Source: Clostridium sp. (GTDB taxonomy: Bacteria > Bacillota > Clostridia > Peptostreptococcales > Peptostreptococcaceae). Taken from it: 64,000 bases of DNA. Numbering within the stretch: position 1 is the first letter of the stretch; every line of letters starts with the position of its first letter. This document shows positions 1 through 8,229 of the stretch, piece after piece. Under the pieces are notes generated by a model. The model made no database searches. It saw only the letters and a program-made list of their open reading frames with translations, and was not told the origin of the DNA. The stretch lies in NCBI GenBank assembly GCA_022782605.1, contig JALFMW010000392.1, positions 62,001 through 126,000 of the forward strand, read 5' to 3'. A program made the position numbers and the translations under genes.

Positions 1-2
1 TG

Positions 3-1046
3 ATGGAATTTGAAAATGTAATTAAAATAAATGACACATCTTATGTCACATATGCAGGAGCTGAAAAGCTTTATGACTATTTCACTAATGGATTATTTAT
101 ATATGACCGTAGAGTTCAAAGAGAGCCACGCATACGACTATTAGGAAAGAATTATTTAGTAAAAGAAATTAGTTTAAATAAAAATGCAGTAAAAGAAATT
201 GAGCAAGAGATGTTGAATAGAACTTACGAACCAGATGCAATAATTTTAAATGTTTTAATGATGGAAGGAAAAAGTCCAAATGTAAAATATGAAAATGGAA
301 CTTTATTTATTACTCCAAATTTAGATATAAATGCAGACGACACAACGATCGTACAGCTTACAGATGGGATGCATAGAACTTCGGCACTGGTAAATGCAGT
401 AACTAAACTTAAAAAGAATAAGGAAGATATTCCTAGTGATATGGGATTAATAGTTAAAATTACTATAAAAACACTTGAGGAAGCAAAACGCATTACAGTT
501 CAAAGTTTTAAAAGATCGACTACTTCAACAGACTATCTTAAATCACTTGAAACAGATGATTATACAAAACTAACTGACGCTTTAATCAAGGAATTACCTA
601 CTTCTATAAAAGAAAAAATCTTTCCGACATATGTTGAATGTATATATAGTCATGGTATCTTTTATAAGACATTAATAACAGATACACTAAGGTTATTACT
701 TCCTAAAGAGAAAAATTTCTTTTTTAATTTACAAATTGCGACATATATGGGAAAAAATTTAGGAAAAATTTTAGGTTTTATTGTAGATGAATATTATACA
801 GACTTGAGTGGTTGTATAAACAATTCTAGCTTATTAAAGATAAATTCTATTATCTATTGGTTAACGTTCCTATATGAACTACATAAGGCTAATATTAAAG
901 AAGAAAAATTTATTCAGTTAGCTAATAATATAGTATTGTCATCAGCTACTTGGGATGAAAAATCACTTATAAAAAGGAAAGTAAAAATAAATGAACTAAT
1001 AGAAGAAGCAGAAGAGATTTTTGAGGAGGAGATTTTAAATGACTAA
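3..1046 (+). CDS. DGQHR/DndB-like domain protein
   Basis: A 347-residue protein with the motif LTDGMHRTSAL at about residues 119-129. This matches the DGQHR motif of the DndB/ParB-like superfamily, where it sits in a ParB-type fold linked to DNA modification and regulation; here the Q is replaced by M. The rest is helix-rich with an acidic C-terminus (EEAEEIFEEE). The stop overlaps the start of the next gene by 8 bases, so the two are probably translationally coupled. The ATG lies at the window edge and no ribosome binding site is visible, so the true start may be further upstream. Its role in this phage is not known; regulation of lysogeny or genome maintenance is only an inference from its neighbour. 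Confidence 0.6.
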   Translation: MEFENVIKINDTSYVTYAGAEKLYDYFTNGLFIYDRRVQREPRIRLLGKNYLVKEISLNKNAVKEIEQEMLNRTYEPDAIILNVLMMEGKSPNVKYENGTLFITPNLDINADDTTIVQLTDGMHRTSALVNAVTKLKKNKEDIPSDMGLIVKITIKTLEEAKRITVQSFKRSTTSTDYLKSLETDDYTKLTDALIKELPTSIKEKIFPTYVECIYSHGIFYKTLITDTLRLLLPKEKNFFFNLQIATYMGKNLGKILGFIVDEYYTDLSGCINNSSLLKINSIIYWLTFLYELHKANIKEEKFIQLANNIVLSSATWDEKSLIKRKVKINELIEEAEEIFEEEILND

Positions 1047-2085
1047 TTACATAGAAAATAAAAGAATATTTTTAGATGAGGTTTATCCATTAGAAACTAC
1101 TAAAGAAACACAAATATCAAATTATTTAAACAACTTATTACCTATAGAAAAGATATTAAATAAAGACTTAATGTATTTTAATACTGAAGAAATAGAAAAT
1201 TTATTAATTAATATGGTTGGAGTTAGTGGAGGTTATAAACAGAGTCTTTTCTCCTTTATGAATTCTTATTGTGAATACTGTGTTGACAAAGGGTATATCA
1301 ATATAAATCCTTGTGCAGTAATAAAACCAAGTGAGATAATTTATAGCAGTATCCAGCAATTGATGAAGGGAATGTTGGGAGTAGAGCAGTTTAATAATAC
1401 CTTGAGGATATTAGAGAGTAGAACGACTATATTAAGTAGTACCATGTTAGCATTGCTACTTGCTAGAGGTGGAGTATTAGGTAACAAGAGTAAGGATCTA
1501 ATAAATATAGAAGAACAGGACATAAACCTAAAAGATGAGTACATAAATATATATGAAAAAACTAACAACCATGAAGACTATGGAATTTTATTAAGTTCTA
1601 TTCCTTTTTATCCTCATTTTAAAACTTGGTATGAAAAATTAATTGAAATTAAATCTTATGAAGCTATGGGGACAAGAAGAAATTCTACTATAGAATATAT
1701 ACCTTCTTCATATATATTAAAAAGAACAAACTACACCAACACTTCTTCAGACGTTAGAGTTAGCTCAAATACAATACTAAATCAAATAAATATGTCCTGT
1801 ATAAGTGCAGGGATAGCTCGTATCTCTTTATCGAAACTACAACAATCAAGAAGACTAGACTTCCTTTTAGATATAAGAAGTAAAAGGAAATTAAATGAAC
1901 AAGATTTTAAAGATATAATTAAATTAATTAATTACAACTGTAAGAGCTATCAAGTATTAGTTAATTTTAAGAATTTTTGGTATGGAATAGGAGGAGATGA
2001 CATATTGAGTGATAATAGAATTGAAGTGGATAAGGATGGTGAAAGATATGTTGAGAATTTAAAAAGAGAAATAAGTTTTTTCTAG
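1039..2085 (+). CDS. tyrosine-recombinase-fold protein, possibly MrpR-like
   Basis: A 348-residue protein. The N-terminal third resembles the SAM-like core-binding domain of tyrosine recombinases (FSFMNSYCEYCVDKGYI followed by NPC, compare the usual NP after a helix). The C-terminal half has the helical layout of the catalytic domain, but I cannot find the Arg-His-x-x-Arg-Tyr set; LSKLQQSRRLDF sits where the HxLRH box is expected. That degenerate pattern resembles MrpR-type phage repressors (known from SPbeta), which use the recombinase fold only to bind DNA. It could also be a diverged integrase. It is coupled to the upstream DGQHR gene by an 8-base overlap and ends just before a terminator. 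The last residues, KREISFF, resemble the tails of two other proteins in the window. Confidence 0.45.
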   Translation: MTNYIENKRIFLDEVYPLETTKETQISNYLNNLLPIEKILNKDLMYFNTEEIENLLINMVGVSGGYKQSLFSFMNSYCEYCVDKGYININPCAVIKPSEIIYSSIQQLMKGMLGVEQFNNTLRILESRTTILSSTMLALLLARGGVLGNKSKDLINIEEQDINLKDEYINIYEKTNNHEDYGILLSSIPFYPHFKTWYEKLIEIKSYEAMGTRRNSTIEYIPSSYILKRTNYTNTSSDVRVSSNTILNQINMSCISAGIARISLSKLQQSRRLDFLLDIRSKRKLNEQDFKDIIKLINYNCKSYQVLVNFKNFWYGIGGDDILSDNRIEVDKDGERYVENLKREISFF

Positions 2086-2103
2086 GGATTAAATTCCCTA
2101 GAA
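2080..2103 (+). terminator. hairpin terminator after the recombinase-fold gene
   Basis: A nine-base stem (TTCTAGGGA with TCCCTAGAA) around a six-base loop overlaps the stop codon and is followed by ATTTTCT. It ends the leftmost two-gene unit just before the promoter at 2112. Confidence 0.6.
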
Positions 2104-2111
2104 ATTTTCTA

Positions 2112-2140
2112 TTGACAAATGATTTAAATAGGTTTATAAT
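2112..2140 (+). promoter_or_regulatory. early-type promoter
   Basis: TTGACA at 2112-2117 and TATAAT at 2135-2140, 17-base spacer. It drives the HTH gene at 2235. Confidence 0.85.
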
Positions 2141-2154
2141 AATAGGTGAAGATA

Positions 2155-2219
2155 AATAGGACACGTTTGTTGGTGTTTATATAGTGTATATATAGAGAAT
2201 GCAAAAAAAGTGTCCTATT
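2155..2219 (+). promoter_or_regulatory. long-range inverted repeat in the leader of the HTH gene
   Basis: AATAGGACAC (2155-2164) and GTGTCCTATT (2210-2219) are perfect 10-base complements separated by 45 bases. They lie between the transcription start and the Shine-Dalgarno sequence, so the leader RNA can form a stem that ends a few bases before the ribosome binding site. Confidence 0.55.
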
Positions 2220-2234
2220 AGAGAGGAGAGAATT

Positions 2235-2921
2235 ATGAGAGTTACTAGACAAGAATTAGCAGATATACTAAAGATATCTTTAGGAAGACTAAGGAATATT
2301 GAAATAGCAAATGAACTAGAGCAGAAACTATATGACAAAGGTTATACATTCATATCTAAAGAGAAAATAGGAAGAAACAATTATTATACTTTGGAGAAGT
2401 CTTTTCCAGAGAAGGAGGAATTTTCAAATATGTGTAAGGAGAAATATAAAACTACTAATACTAAAGCTTTCAGTTGTTACTTTGTAGAAAGAACAGAGAA
2501 TAGTAATAAACCAATAACTAAAAAAGATATAGCAAACAAAAGTGGAGTTAGTGTAAATACAATAAATAAATGGGATAAGATTATGATTAACGAAAAGATT
2601 ATATCCAAATGTGGTGGATATTACTTCTGTATAGAATGGATTGAAGGGGATAGATATGTGTATCAATGTTCTCATGAAGAGTATTCAGAATTTTGGAAAG
2701 CTAATGGATATGATAAAGCTTTAAAAAGATTAGAAGAACGATATGAACAAGGAGAAATTACTTTAGAAGAAGTGACAAAATATTCTGCACAATATGGAGC
2801 ATTGATAAGTGAAATAGAAGGTAGATTTTGTTATAAAGTTAGTAAGTATAGAGTAGATAAAAATAATCAATTATATATTGATACTAAGGATCTAATATAT
2901 AAACTATTTTATAAAGATTGA
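2235..2921 (+). CDS. helix-turn-helix DNA-binding protein (paralogue of 24111-24797)
   Basis: I chose the ATG at 2235 because it follows GAGAGGAGAG; the upstream in-frame ATG at 2199 has no ribosome binding site. The 228-residue product starts with an HTH-like segment (RQELADILKISLGRLRN) and has a second one in the middle (TKKDIANKSGVSVNTINKW). The C-terminal part is helical and charged. A clear paralogue lies at 24111-24797, matching over the full length (for example EYSEFW, IADxxxIS and the closing DLIY). The gene has its own promoter and a leader with an inverted repeat, so it may be a transcription regulator that controls itself. The family is not one I can name. Confidence 0.65.
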   Translation: MRVTRQELADILKISLGRLRNIEIANELEQKLYDKGYTFISKEKIGRNNYYTLEKSFPEKEEFSNMCKEKYKTTNTKAFSCYFVERTENSNKPITKKDIANKSGVSVNTINKWDKIMINEKIISKCGGYYFCIEWIEGDRYVYQCSHEEYSEFWKANGYDKALKRLEERYEQGEITLEEVTKYSAQYGALISEIEGRFCYKVSKYRVDKNNQLYIDTKDLIYKLFYKD

Positions 2922-2939
2922 GGAGAGGAATAAATTAAA

Positions 2940-3644
2940 ATGAACGAAGAAGAAACAAAGCAGATTATTACGCAGTTGGAAAAACAAAAAATATATAAGA
3001 ATTGGAGAGAACTGTGTGAAGCAATGGATTGGAATAATATAGGAGGAGATACTAAAAAGAAGTATTTGAAAATACTTAATTCTATATGTGAATTTCATAA
3101 AGACGGTCAAAAAATAATAATTGACAACATTTACAATAATCCCCTACCGATTGTAGATAATAGGGGAAAACACAAAAGATGTATAGGAAATGCTCGGAAA
3201 GAGTATAAGGAGTATAAAATAGAAAAACGGTATGATAATTCTATTGGTATATATAAAATAACTTTAGATAGAAATATTTATATAGGTTCTACAGTAAAAG
3301 GATTTAGAGTGAGATTTTTACAGCATAGAAAAAAAGGAAATAGATTAATTACTAAAAATATGTTGGAGCAAGGTGCAATATTTGAGATGATTCAAATATG
3401 TGATGGGATGGAGGAGAATGAAATAAGATATATTGAACAGCAATGGATAGAAGAATATAGAAATAATCCAGAATGGATAGTAGTGAATAGTTTAAACCAT
3501 GTACAAATAAAAGGCGAAGAACATAGGAAACAAACAAAATCTAAAAAACAAAAATATAAAAAAATAAAAGTTAAAGAAGAAGATTATAATAAAGTAATAG
3601 AATTATTATCATCTAATAACATAGATATAATTATGCCAAAATAA
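2940..3644 (+). CDS. GIY-YIG endonuclease with an N-terminal extension
   Basis: The GIY-YIG core is visible: GIYKIT at residues 103-108, YIGST at 114-118, an Arg in FLQHRKK and the metal-binding Glu in the RYIEQQW helix. The first hundred residues are not typical of the family and may bind DNA; they contain NWRELCEAMDW and a KR-rich linker. The C-terminus is strongly basic. It follows the HTH gene by 18 bases, probably in the same transcript. It is free-standing: it does not interrupt a gene, so it looks like a homing endonuclease that moves by itself or a host-attack nuclease. Confidence 0.8.
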   Translation: MNEEETKQIITQLEKQKIYKNWRELCEAMDWNNIGGDTKKKYLKILNSICEFHKDGQKIIIDNIYNNPLPIVDNRGKHKRCIGNARKEYKEYKIEKRYDNSIGIYKITLDRNIYIGSTVKGFRVRFLQHRKKGNRLITKNMLEQGAIFEMIQICDGMEENEIRYIEQQWIEEYRNNPEWIVVNSLNHVQIKGEEHRKQTKSKKQKYKKIKVKEEDYNKVIELLSSNNIDIIMPK

Positions 3645-3652
3645 AGTATGAT

Positions 3653-3695
3653 AGCGTGACATGATCAACTTCTATATTTGTTAACTAATGTCACA
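3653..3695 (+). promoter_or_regulatory. intergenic inverted repeat
   Basis: GTGACAT and ATGTCAC form a seven-base stem with a long loop after the GIY-YIG gene and shortly before the promoter at 3704. The following AATTAAGTATTGACAAAT is shared with the region upstream of 4902. It may be a weak terminator or an operator. Confidence 0.4.
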
Positions 3696-3703
3696 ATTAA
3701 GTA

Positions 3704-3732
3704 TTGACAAATAATAATAAATAGTTTATAAT
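3704..3732 (+). promoter_or_regulatory. early-type promoter
   Basis: TTGACA 3704-3709, TATAAT 3727-3732, 17-base spacer; drives the first hexapeptide-repeat gene. Confidence 0.85.
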
Positions 3733-3762
3733 TAAGTTATAAAGATTAAAGGAGAGGATTTT

Positions 3763-4794
3763 ATGAATAAAAAATATGAAATTACTAATATTACAATGGT
3801 TTTTGAAGGAAGGACATTATATAGAATAATAGCTTTGAAAAACTTTGCTGATGTTAAAGTAGGAGAGCTAGGAGGTTGGGTAAGTAATGAATATAATTTA
3901 AGCCAATATGGGGATTGTTGGATTTATAATAATGCAAAATGCATGGATAGTGCGAGTATGTATAATAATAGTTGTATGTATGATAATGCTATAATGTATG
4001 ATAATGCTATAATGTATGGTAGTACAAGAATGTTCAATAATAGCGAGATGCATGATTTTAGTGAGATGCGTGACAATAGCGTAATGTACAATAATGCTGA
4101 AATGTATGACTATAGTCAAATGCATAACGATAGTAGAATGTATGATAGTAGCAAAATGTTTAATAAAAGCAGAATGTTTAATAATAGTGTTATGTTTAGT
4201 AATGCCAAAATGTATGATTCTAGTGAAATGAATGACAATAGTACAATGTATGGCAGTAGTGAGAAGCACGATAATAGTATAATGAGTGACTACAGTATAA
4301 TGGAAGGTAATAGTAAGACGTATGGAAATAGTAAAATGTACGATAATAGCAAGATGTATGACTGTAGTAAAATGTATGATAATACTGAAATGCATGACTA
4401 TACTGAAATACATGGGGACAGTGAGATGCACGGACATAGCGAAATGCATGACTGTAGTAAAATATATCACAACAGTAAAATGTATGATTATAGTGTAACG
4501 CATGGTAATAGTGCAATGTATGAAGATAGTGAAATGCATGATAAAGAAGTATTATATGGAAAATTAGTGTCTAAAGTAGATGAATTTGTAGAGATATCAA
4601 TCCCTAAAGGAAGGATTATTACTGGAGTATTAAAAGGTAAAGAAATATTATATAACATAGGTTGTCAAAGTGAAATAACTAAAGAAACATTTATAAAGAG
4701 GATATATAATGAGGGTGGAGGAATAGAAAAGAATCCTCATAGAAAGAGTTATTTAAAGATTATTGATATGATAGAATTATATTTTTCAAAATAG
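3763..4794 (+). CDS. YdcK-like hexapeptide-repeat beta-helix protein, copy 1
   Basis: A 343-residue protein in three parts. Residues 1-60 carry a conserved head (TLYRIIALKNFADV, then LGGWVSNEYNLSQYGDCWIY) that matches the start of the YdcK family. Residues 60-260 are about 35 imperfect six-residue repeats of the form M-(Y/F/H)-(D/N/G)-(N/S)-(S/A)-x, as in left-handed beta-helices. A short tail (KGRIITGVLKGKEILYNIG) closes it. At the DNA level the repeat is an 18-base unit starting with ATG. The gene has its own promoter and an AAGGAGAGG site. Copies 2 and 3 lie at 4902 and 8362. The molecular role is unknown. The long reading frames on the opposite strand are by-products of the repeat. Confidence 0.75.
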   Translation: MNKKYEITNITMVFEGRTLYRIIALKNFADVKVGELGGWVSNEYNLSQYGDCWIYNNAKCMDSASMYNNSCMYDNAIMYDNAIMYGSTRMFNNSEMHDFSEMRDNSVMYNNAEMYDYSQMHNDSRMYDSSKMFNKSRMFNNSVMFSNAKMYDSSEMNDNSTMYGSSEKHDNSIMSDYSIMEGNSKTYGNSKMYDNSKMYDCSKMYDNTEMHDYTEIHGDSEMHGHSEMHDCSKIYHNSKMYDYSVTHGNSAMYEDSEMHDKEVLYGKLVSKVDEFVEISIPKGRIITGVLKGKEILYNIGCQSEITKETFIKRIYNEGGGIEKNPHRKSYLKIIDMIELYFSK

Positions 4795-4805
4795 ATATTA
4801 TATAA

Positions 4806-4829
4806 ACCCACTATTAAGTGGGTAGTACA
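4806..4829 (+). promoter_or_regulatory. gene-end hairpin with TACATA (element 1)
   Basis: ACCCACT-ATTA-AGTGGGT stem-loop 12 bases after the stop, then TACATA. There is no U-run, so it is not a standard terminator. The next promoter starts 14 bases further on. Confidence 0.6.
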
Positions 4830-4842
4830 TAACAATTAAGTA

Positions 4843-4871
4843 TTGACAAATATATATAAGTAATCTATAAT
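4843..4871 (+). promoter_or_regulatory. early-type promoter
   Basis: TTGACA 4843-4848, TATAAT 4866-4871, 17-base spacer; drives the second hexapeptide-repeat gene. Confidence 0.85.
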
Positions 4872-4901
4872 AAGATTATAAAGATTAAAGGAGATGTTTT
4901 T

Positions 4902-5825
4902 ATGGAAAATAGAAAGTATGGATTGACTAACATTACAATGGAGTTTGGGGGAAGAACATTATATAGAATAAAAGCTTTAAAAGATTTTGCTGATGTTGAA
5001 GCTGGAGATTTAGGTGGTTGGGTTAGTAATAAAAATAATTTATCGCAATATGGCAATTGTTGGGTGTATAACAACGCTATGTGCATGGATAATAGTAGAA
5101 TGTTTGACAATAGTAAAATGTACAATGGTAGTAGGATGTTTGGAAATAGTAGAATGCATGATGATAGTGTAATGTTTGGAAATAGTAGAATGAATGGAAA
5201 TAGTAAAATGTGTAATAACAGTAAAATGTATGATAATAGTAAAATGTGTAATAACAGTAAAATGTATGGTGATAGTAAAATGTATGGTGATAGTAAAATG
5301 TTTGGCAATAGCACAATGTATGACAGTAGTGAAATGCATAACAATGCTGAAATGCATGATAATAGTAAGATGTTTGATGATAGTAAAATGTTTGATAATA
5401 GTATAATGTATAATTATAGTAGAATGTATGATAACAGCGAAATGCATGATTATAGCGAAATGCATGGTAATGCCAAAATGCATGACCATAGTAAAATGCA
5501 TGACCATAGCAAAATGTTTGACGATAGTGAAATGCATGATTGTAGTGAGATGCTTGATAGTAGTGTATTGTACAGAGATAGTATGCTAAAAGATGAAGAA
5601 AAACTATATGGAGAATTATTTTTTAAAGTAGATAAGTTTATAAACATTGATACTTTAGAAGGGGAAATGATTACAGGAGTTTTAAAAGATGGGGAAATAT
5701 TATATAATGTCGGAAGCCAAAGTGAAATAAGTAAAGAGGAATTTTTAGATAAGATTCACAATGAATATGAAACAGCAGAAGAATATCTAAAGATTATAGA
5801 TATGATAGAGTTGTATTTAAGATAG
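4902..5825 (+). CDS. YdcK-like hexapeptide-repeat beta-helix protein, copy 2
   Basis: A 307-residue paralogue of the 3763 gene with the same head (TLYRIKALKDFADV, LGGWVSNKNNLSQYGNCW) and a similar tail (GVLKDGEILYNVGSQSEIS). The middle is a run of MYDNSK/MFDDSK-type six-residue repeats. Several neighbouring units are identical at the DNA level, for example two MYGDSK units at about 5262-5298, which points to recent expansion by slippage or recombination. It has its own promoter and AAAGGAG site, and the stop is followed 11 bases later by a small gene, so the two are likely co-transcribed. Function unknown. Confidence 0.75.
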   Translation: MENRKYGLTNITMEFGGRTLYRIKALKDFADVEAGDLGGWVSNKNNLSQYGNCWVYNNAMCMDNSRMFDNSKMYNGSRMFGNSRMHDDSVMFGNSRMNGNSKMCNNSKMYDNSKMCNNSKMYGDSKMYGDSKMFGNSTMYDSSEMHNNAEMHDNSKMFDDSKMFDNSIMYNYSRMYDNSEMHDYSEMHGNAKMHDHSKMHDHSKMFDDSEMHDCSEMLDSSVLYRDSMLKDEEKLYGELFFKVDKFINIDTLEGEMITGVLKDGEILYNVGSQSEISKEEFLDKIHNEYETAEEYLKIIDMIELYLR

Positions 5826-5836
5826 GTGGTGATATT

Positions 5837-6058
5837 ATGCATGAGATTAGATTTTATGAAATTAAAGATGATAAATTAACTTATGTATTGAATAGTAGGC
5901 ATTATACTTTTACTGAAGCATTTGAACATTTTTTAGTGATGAGTAGTTTATATAGAGGAGAATTTTATTTTAAGCCAAGTATTCCAGAAGAAATGTTAGA
6001 ACAAGTGGTTAGAAATTCTGATAAAGAAATTGTAACTATAATAAGTTTAGAAAATTAG
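5837..6058 (+). CDS. small protein of unknown function (paralogue of 9291)
   Basis: A 73-residue protein (begins MHEIRFYEIKDD) with an AGGTGGTG ribosome binding site, 11 bases after the second repeat gene. A clear paralogue sits at 9291-9503 with the same framework (RFYxIKD, L-TY, EEMLEQVVRNSDKE, VTIIS). Both copies stand directly after a hexapeptide-repeat gene, so the pair (repeat protein plus this small protein) appears to be a duplicated unit. No family recognised. Confidence 0.6.
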   Translation: MHEIRFYEIKDDKLTYVLNSRHYTFTEAFEHFLVMSSLYRGEFYFKPSIPEEMLEQVVRNSDKEIVTIISLEN

Positions 6059-6096
6059 TGAAATTAAATAAGAAAGATTGAAGGAGATGTTTTTAA

Positions 6097-6798
6097 ATGA
6101 GTGAATTCAATATCGGTGATAAGGTGATCTCAAAAGGTTATCCCCATCTTGGAGAAGAGGTTGGTATTGTAGTAGGGATAGATATAGGAGCAGATGCTGG
6201 CAACGGAAAGTATTTAGTAAAATTTAATTCATTAGATATATGCAGTGGGTGGGCGTATGGAATTTTTCGTAATGACCCTAATTATCTTGGTGAACCATAT
6301 GAAGGATATGCTGAATGGGTAAATGAAGACGATTTAGAAAAAGTAGAAAATGAAAGTGAGGAAGTATGTATGAGTAAAATTAATATTGGTGATAAGGTTG
6401 TTTCAAATGACAGTTGTTATTCTAGTAAAGAAGTTGGTATTGTAGTGGGGATAGACCCAAAAGCAAAAGCGTCTGGAAAATATTTAGTAAAATTTGATTC
6501 AATCAAGGGATTGGAATATAGACTCTTCTCAGATAACCCAGAACTTATTGTCGAACCATACGAAGGTGATGCTATATGGTTAGATGATTTAATAAAAATT
6601 GTAAAGGTTGAAGATGAATATGAAGAAAAGTGTGAAGAAGATAAACATGAAGAAGATATAAAAATGGAATTTGATAAAATTAGAGAGCAGAAGAAAGAAG
6701 TTATTAAGGAGATAAGTGAAAAAGTATTAGAGATGACTTTAGAAATAAAAGAGATGGAACATGAGATAGAGAAAATAAAAAAAGAATGGCATTTATAA
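6097..6798 (+). CDS. tandem SH3-like modules plus coiled coil
   Basis: A 233-residue protein with the same roughly 80-residue module twice: FNIGDKVIS...GIVVGID...GKYLVKF...EPYEGYAEW at residues 4-80 and INIGDKVVS...GIVVGID...GKYLVKF...EPYEGDAIW at about 93-168. GDKV-VGI-YLVKF is typical of small SH3/KOW-like barrels. The C-terminal third is a charged coiled coil that ends KKEWHL. A single-module version with nearly the same coiled coil follows at 6901. An internal ATG with no clear ribosome site begins module 2. It may be a scaffold or nucleic-acid-binding protein; function unknown. Confidence 0.6.
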   Translation: MSEFNIGDKVISKGYPHLGEEVGIVVGIDIGADAGNGKYLVKFNSLDICSGWAYGIFRNDPNYLGEPYEGYAEWVNEDDLEKVENESEEVCMSKINIGDKVVSNDSCYSSKEVGIVVGIDPKAKASGKYLVKFDSIKGLEYRLFSDNPELIVEPYEGDAIWLDDLIKIVKVEDEYEEKCEEDKHEEDIKMEFDKIREQKKEVIKEISEKVLEMTLEIKEMEHEIEKIKKEWHL

Positions 6799-6804
6799 TA
6801 ATAA

Positions 6805-6828
6805 ACCCACTATTAAGTGGGTAATACA
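6805..6828 (+). promoter_or_regulatory. gene-end hairpin with TACATA (element 2)
   Basis: ACCCACT-ATTA-AGTGGGT stem-loop 6 bases after the stop, then AATACATA. Same stem and loop as element 1. Confidence 0.6.
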
Positions 6829-6842
6829 TAGACATTTGAGTA

Positions 6843-6871
6843 TTGACAAATAAATAAAATTAATGTATAAT
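6843..6871 (+). promoter_or_regulatory. early-type promoter
   Basis: TTGACA 6843-6848, TATAAT 6866-6871, 17-base spacer; drives the gene at 6901. Confidence 0.85.
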
Positions 6872-6900
6872 AAGTTTATAAGATTAAAGGAGATGTTTTT

Positions 6901-7344
6901 ATGAGTAAATTTAATATTGGTGATAAGGTTATTTCAAAAAGATATCCTTATCTTGGAGAAGAACTTGGTGTTATAGTTGGAATAGATACGAGAGAAAATG
7001 CTTTTGGGAAGTATTTAGTGAAATTTGATTCGTTAGAAATGAGCGAAGGATTGAGTTATAGAGACTTTGTTGATAATATTATTAATAATACCTATTGTAT
7101 TGCTGAACCATATGAAGGATATGCTATATGGTTAGAAGAAGAAGATTTAACAAAAGTTGAAGAAGAATGTGAGGAAGAGTGTGAAGAAGAATGTGAAGAA
7201 GATATAAGAACAAAATTTGAAAGCGTTAGAAAACAGAAGGAAGAAATTATTAAAGAAAAGAGCAAAAAAGTATTGGAGTTAACTTTAGAAATAAAAGAAA
7301 TAGAACATGAAATAGAAAAGATTAAAAAAGAATGGCATTTATAG
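6901..7344 (+). CDS. single SH3-like module plus coiled coil
   Basis: A 147-residue protein with one copy of the module seen twice in the 6097 gene (FNIGDKVIS, GVIVGID, GKYLVKFDS, EPYEGYAIW), an EECEEECEEECEED acidic linker, then a coiled coil closing with the same KKEWHL tail. It is preceded by its own promoter and an AAAGGAG site. It must have arisen with the 6097 gene by duplication, followed by gain or loss of one module. The same type of module also starts the dUTPase at 38228. Function unknown. Confidence 0.6.
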   Translation: MSKFNIGDKVISKRYPYLGEELGVIVGIDTRENAFGKYLVKFDSLEMSEGLSYRDFVDNIINNTYCIAEPYEGYAIWLEEEDLTKVEEECEEECEEECEEDIRTKFESVRKQKEEIIKEKSKKVLELTLEIKEIEHEIEKIKKEWHL

Positions 7345-7358
7345 GTAGGTGAAGGAAT

Positions 7359-7598
7359 ATGAACGATAAAGATTTAATTAATAAACTTTATCTACTAGAA
7401 AGACATGATTTTATAGAGCTATCTAATGAGGAGATAGTTGAGGTCATAATTAGAGAGGGTAAATATAATTTATTTAGTATAAGAAGATCTCTTTGGTTTG
7501 AAGAAGATTTAGAATTACATGAATTTGTTAAAGCTACAGCTAATAAATTAAGAGAAGAACATTTGGAAATTATAGATATATTGAAATACAGAGCTTAG
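7359..7598 (+). CDS. small acidic protein of unknown function
   Basis: A 79-residue helical, acidic protein (begins MNDKDLINKLYLLERHDF), 14 bases after the previous gene with a TAGGTGA-type ribosome binding site, and 11 bases before recU. No motif recognised. Its position suggests that it is made together with RecU. Confidence 0.5.
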   Translation: MNDKDLINKLYLLERHDFIELSNEEIVEVIIREGKYNLFSIRRSLWFEEDLELHEFVKATANKLREEHLEIIDILKYRA

Positions 7599-7609
7599 GG
7601 AGTGAATAT

Positions 7610-8188
7610 ATGGGTAAAAAGATAGAGTTGAAAGTAGAGTTAAAAAAAGAGAGTGGTAAACGAAAGAACTCCAATAAAATTGGTGCTTCTTTTGAACAAC
7701 GAATCCAGAAGGTATTGGATGAGCTAAGGGAAGAGAAAGTAGGATATATCGTAAAAATACCTACACAAATGAAACTAATAAGAGGAGCAGGAGGTAGGAT
7801 AGTTTCTGCTTTTCCTGTTCCTCAAGAAGAAAGAGGATACCATTGTTTATTAGATTTTCATGGGATATTGAAGAGTGGAAAAACTATTTGTATCGAAGCT
7901 AAAAGTTGTGCGAATAAAACCTCCTTTCCTTTAGATAATATAAAACCTTATCAATTGCCTTTGTTAAAAGAGTTAATGGATTATGGGGCATTAGGCTATT
8001 TTATTATAGAGATGAGAGGAGTGGAAAGAACATTTTTATTTGAGGGGTATAAGTTCATTGAGTATGTAAACGGACTTGAGAGAAAGAGTATTCCAGTAAA
8101 AGACATGGAAGAGATAGGGATAGAATTGGATAATGATTTAAAAGGTTTAAAAAACATTATAAATTTATTGACAAATGATAATAAATAG
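7610..8188 (+). CDS. recU: RecU-like Holliday junction resolvase
   Basis: A 192-residue protein with the RecU layout: GASFEQRI near residue 26, KIPTQMKLIRGAGG, LDFHG around 82, CIEAK around 95 and SFPLDNIKPYQ around 105-115. The Glu, Asp and Glu-x-Lys residues form the metal site of this nuclease fold. It should cut four-way junctions during recombination-linked replication or before packaging. Length fits the family. It is the third gene of the 6901 unit, and a promoter overlaps its last codons. Confidence 0.85.
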   Translation: MGKKIELKVELKKESGKRKNSNKIGASFEQRIQKVLDELREEKVGYIVKIPTQMKLIRGAGGRIVSAFPVPQEERGYHCLLDFHGILKSGKTICIEAKSCANKTSFPLDNIKPYQLPLLKELMDYGALGYFIIEMRGVERTFLFEGYKFIEYVNGLERKSIPVKDMEEIGIELDNDLKGLKNIINLLTNDNK

Positions 8189-8196
8189 AGTATAAT
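8168..8196 (+). promoter_or_regulatory. early-type promoter
   Basis: TTGACA 8168-8173 and TATAAT 8191-8196, 17-base spacer. The -35 box lies inside the end of recU. It drives only the 24-residue ORF before the next promoter. Confidence 0.85.
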
Positions 8197-8229
8197 AAAA
8201 TTATAAAGAATAAGGAGTTGATTCTTTTT

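Noticed and set aside
1039-2085. Active integrase and nearby att site
   Set aside because: The catalytic residues of tyrosine recombinases cannot be found, and no tRNA end or matching direct repeat was seen.
3898-5537. Long open frames on the minus strand (and another plus frame) in the hexapeptide-repeat genes
   Set aside because: They come from the periodic 18-base unit, which is open in several frames. They have no ribosome sites or promoters and give only low-complexity products.
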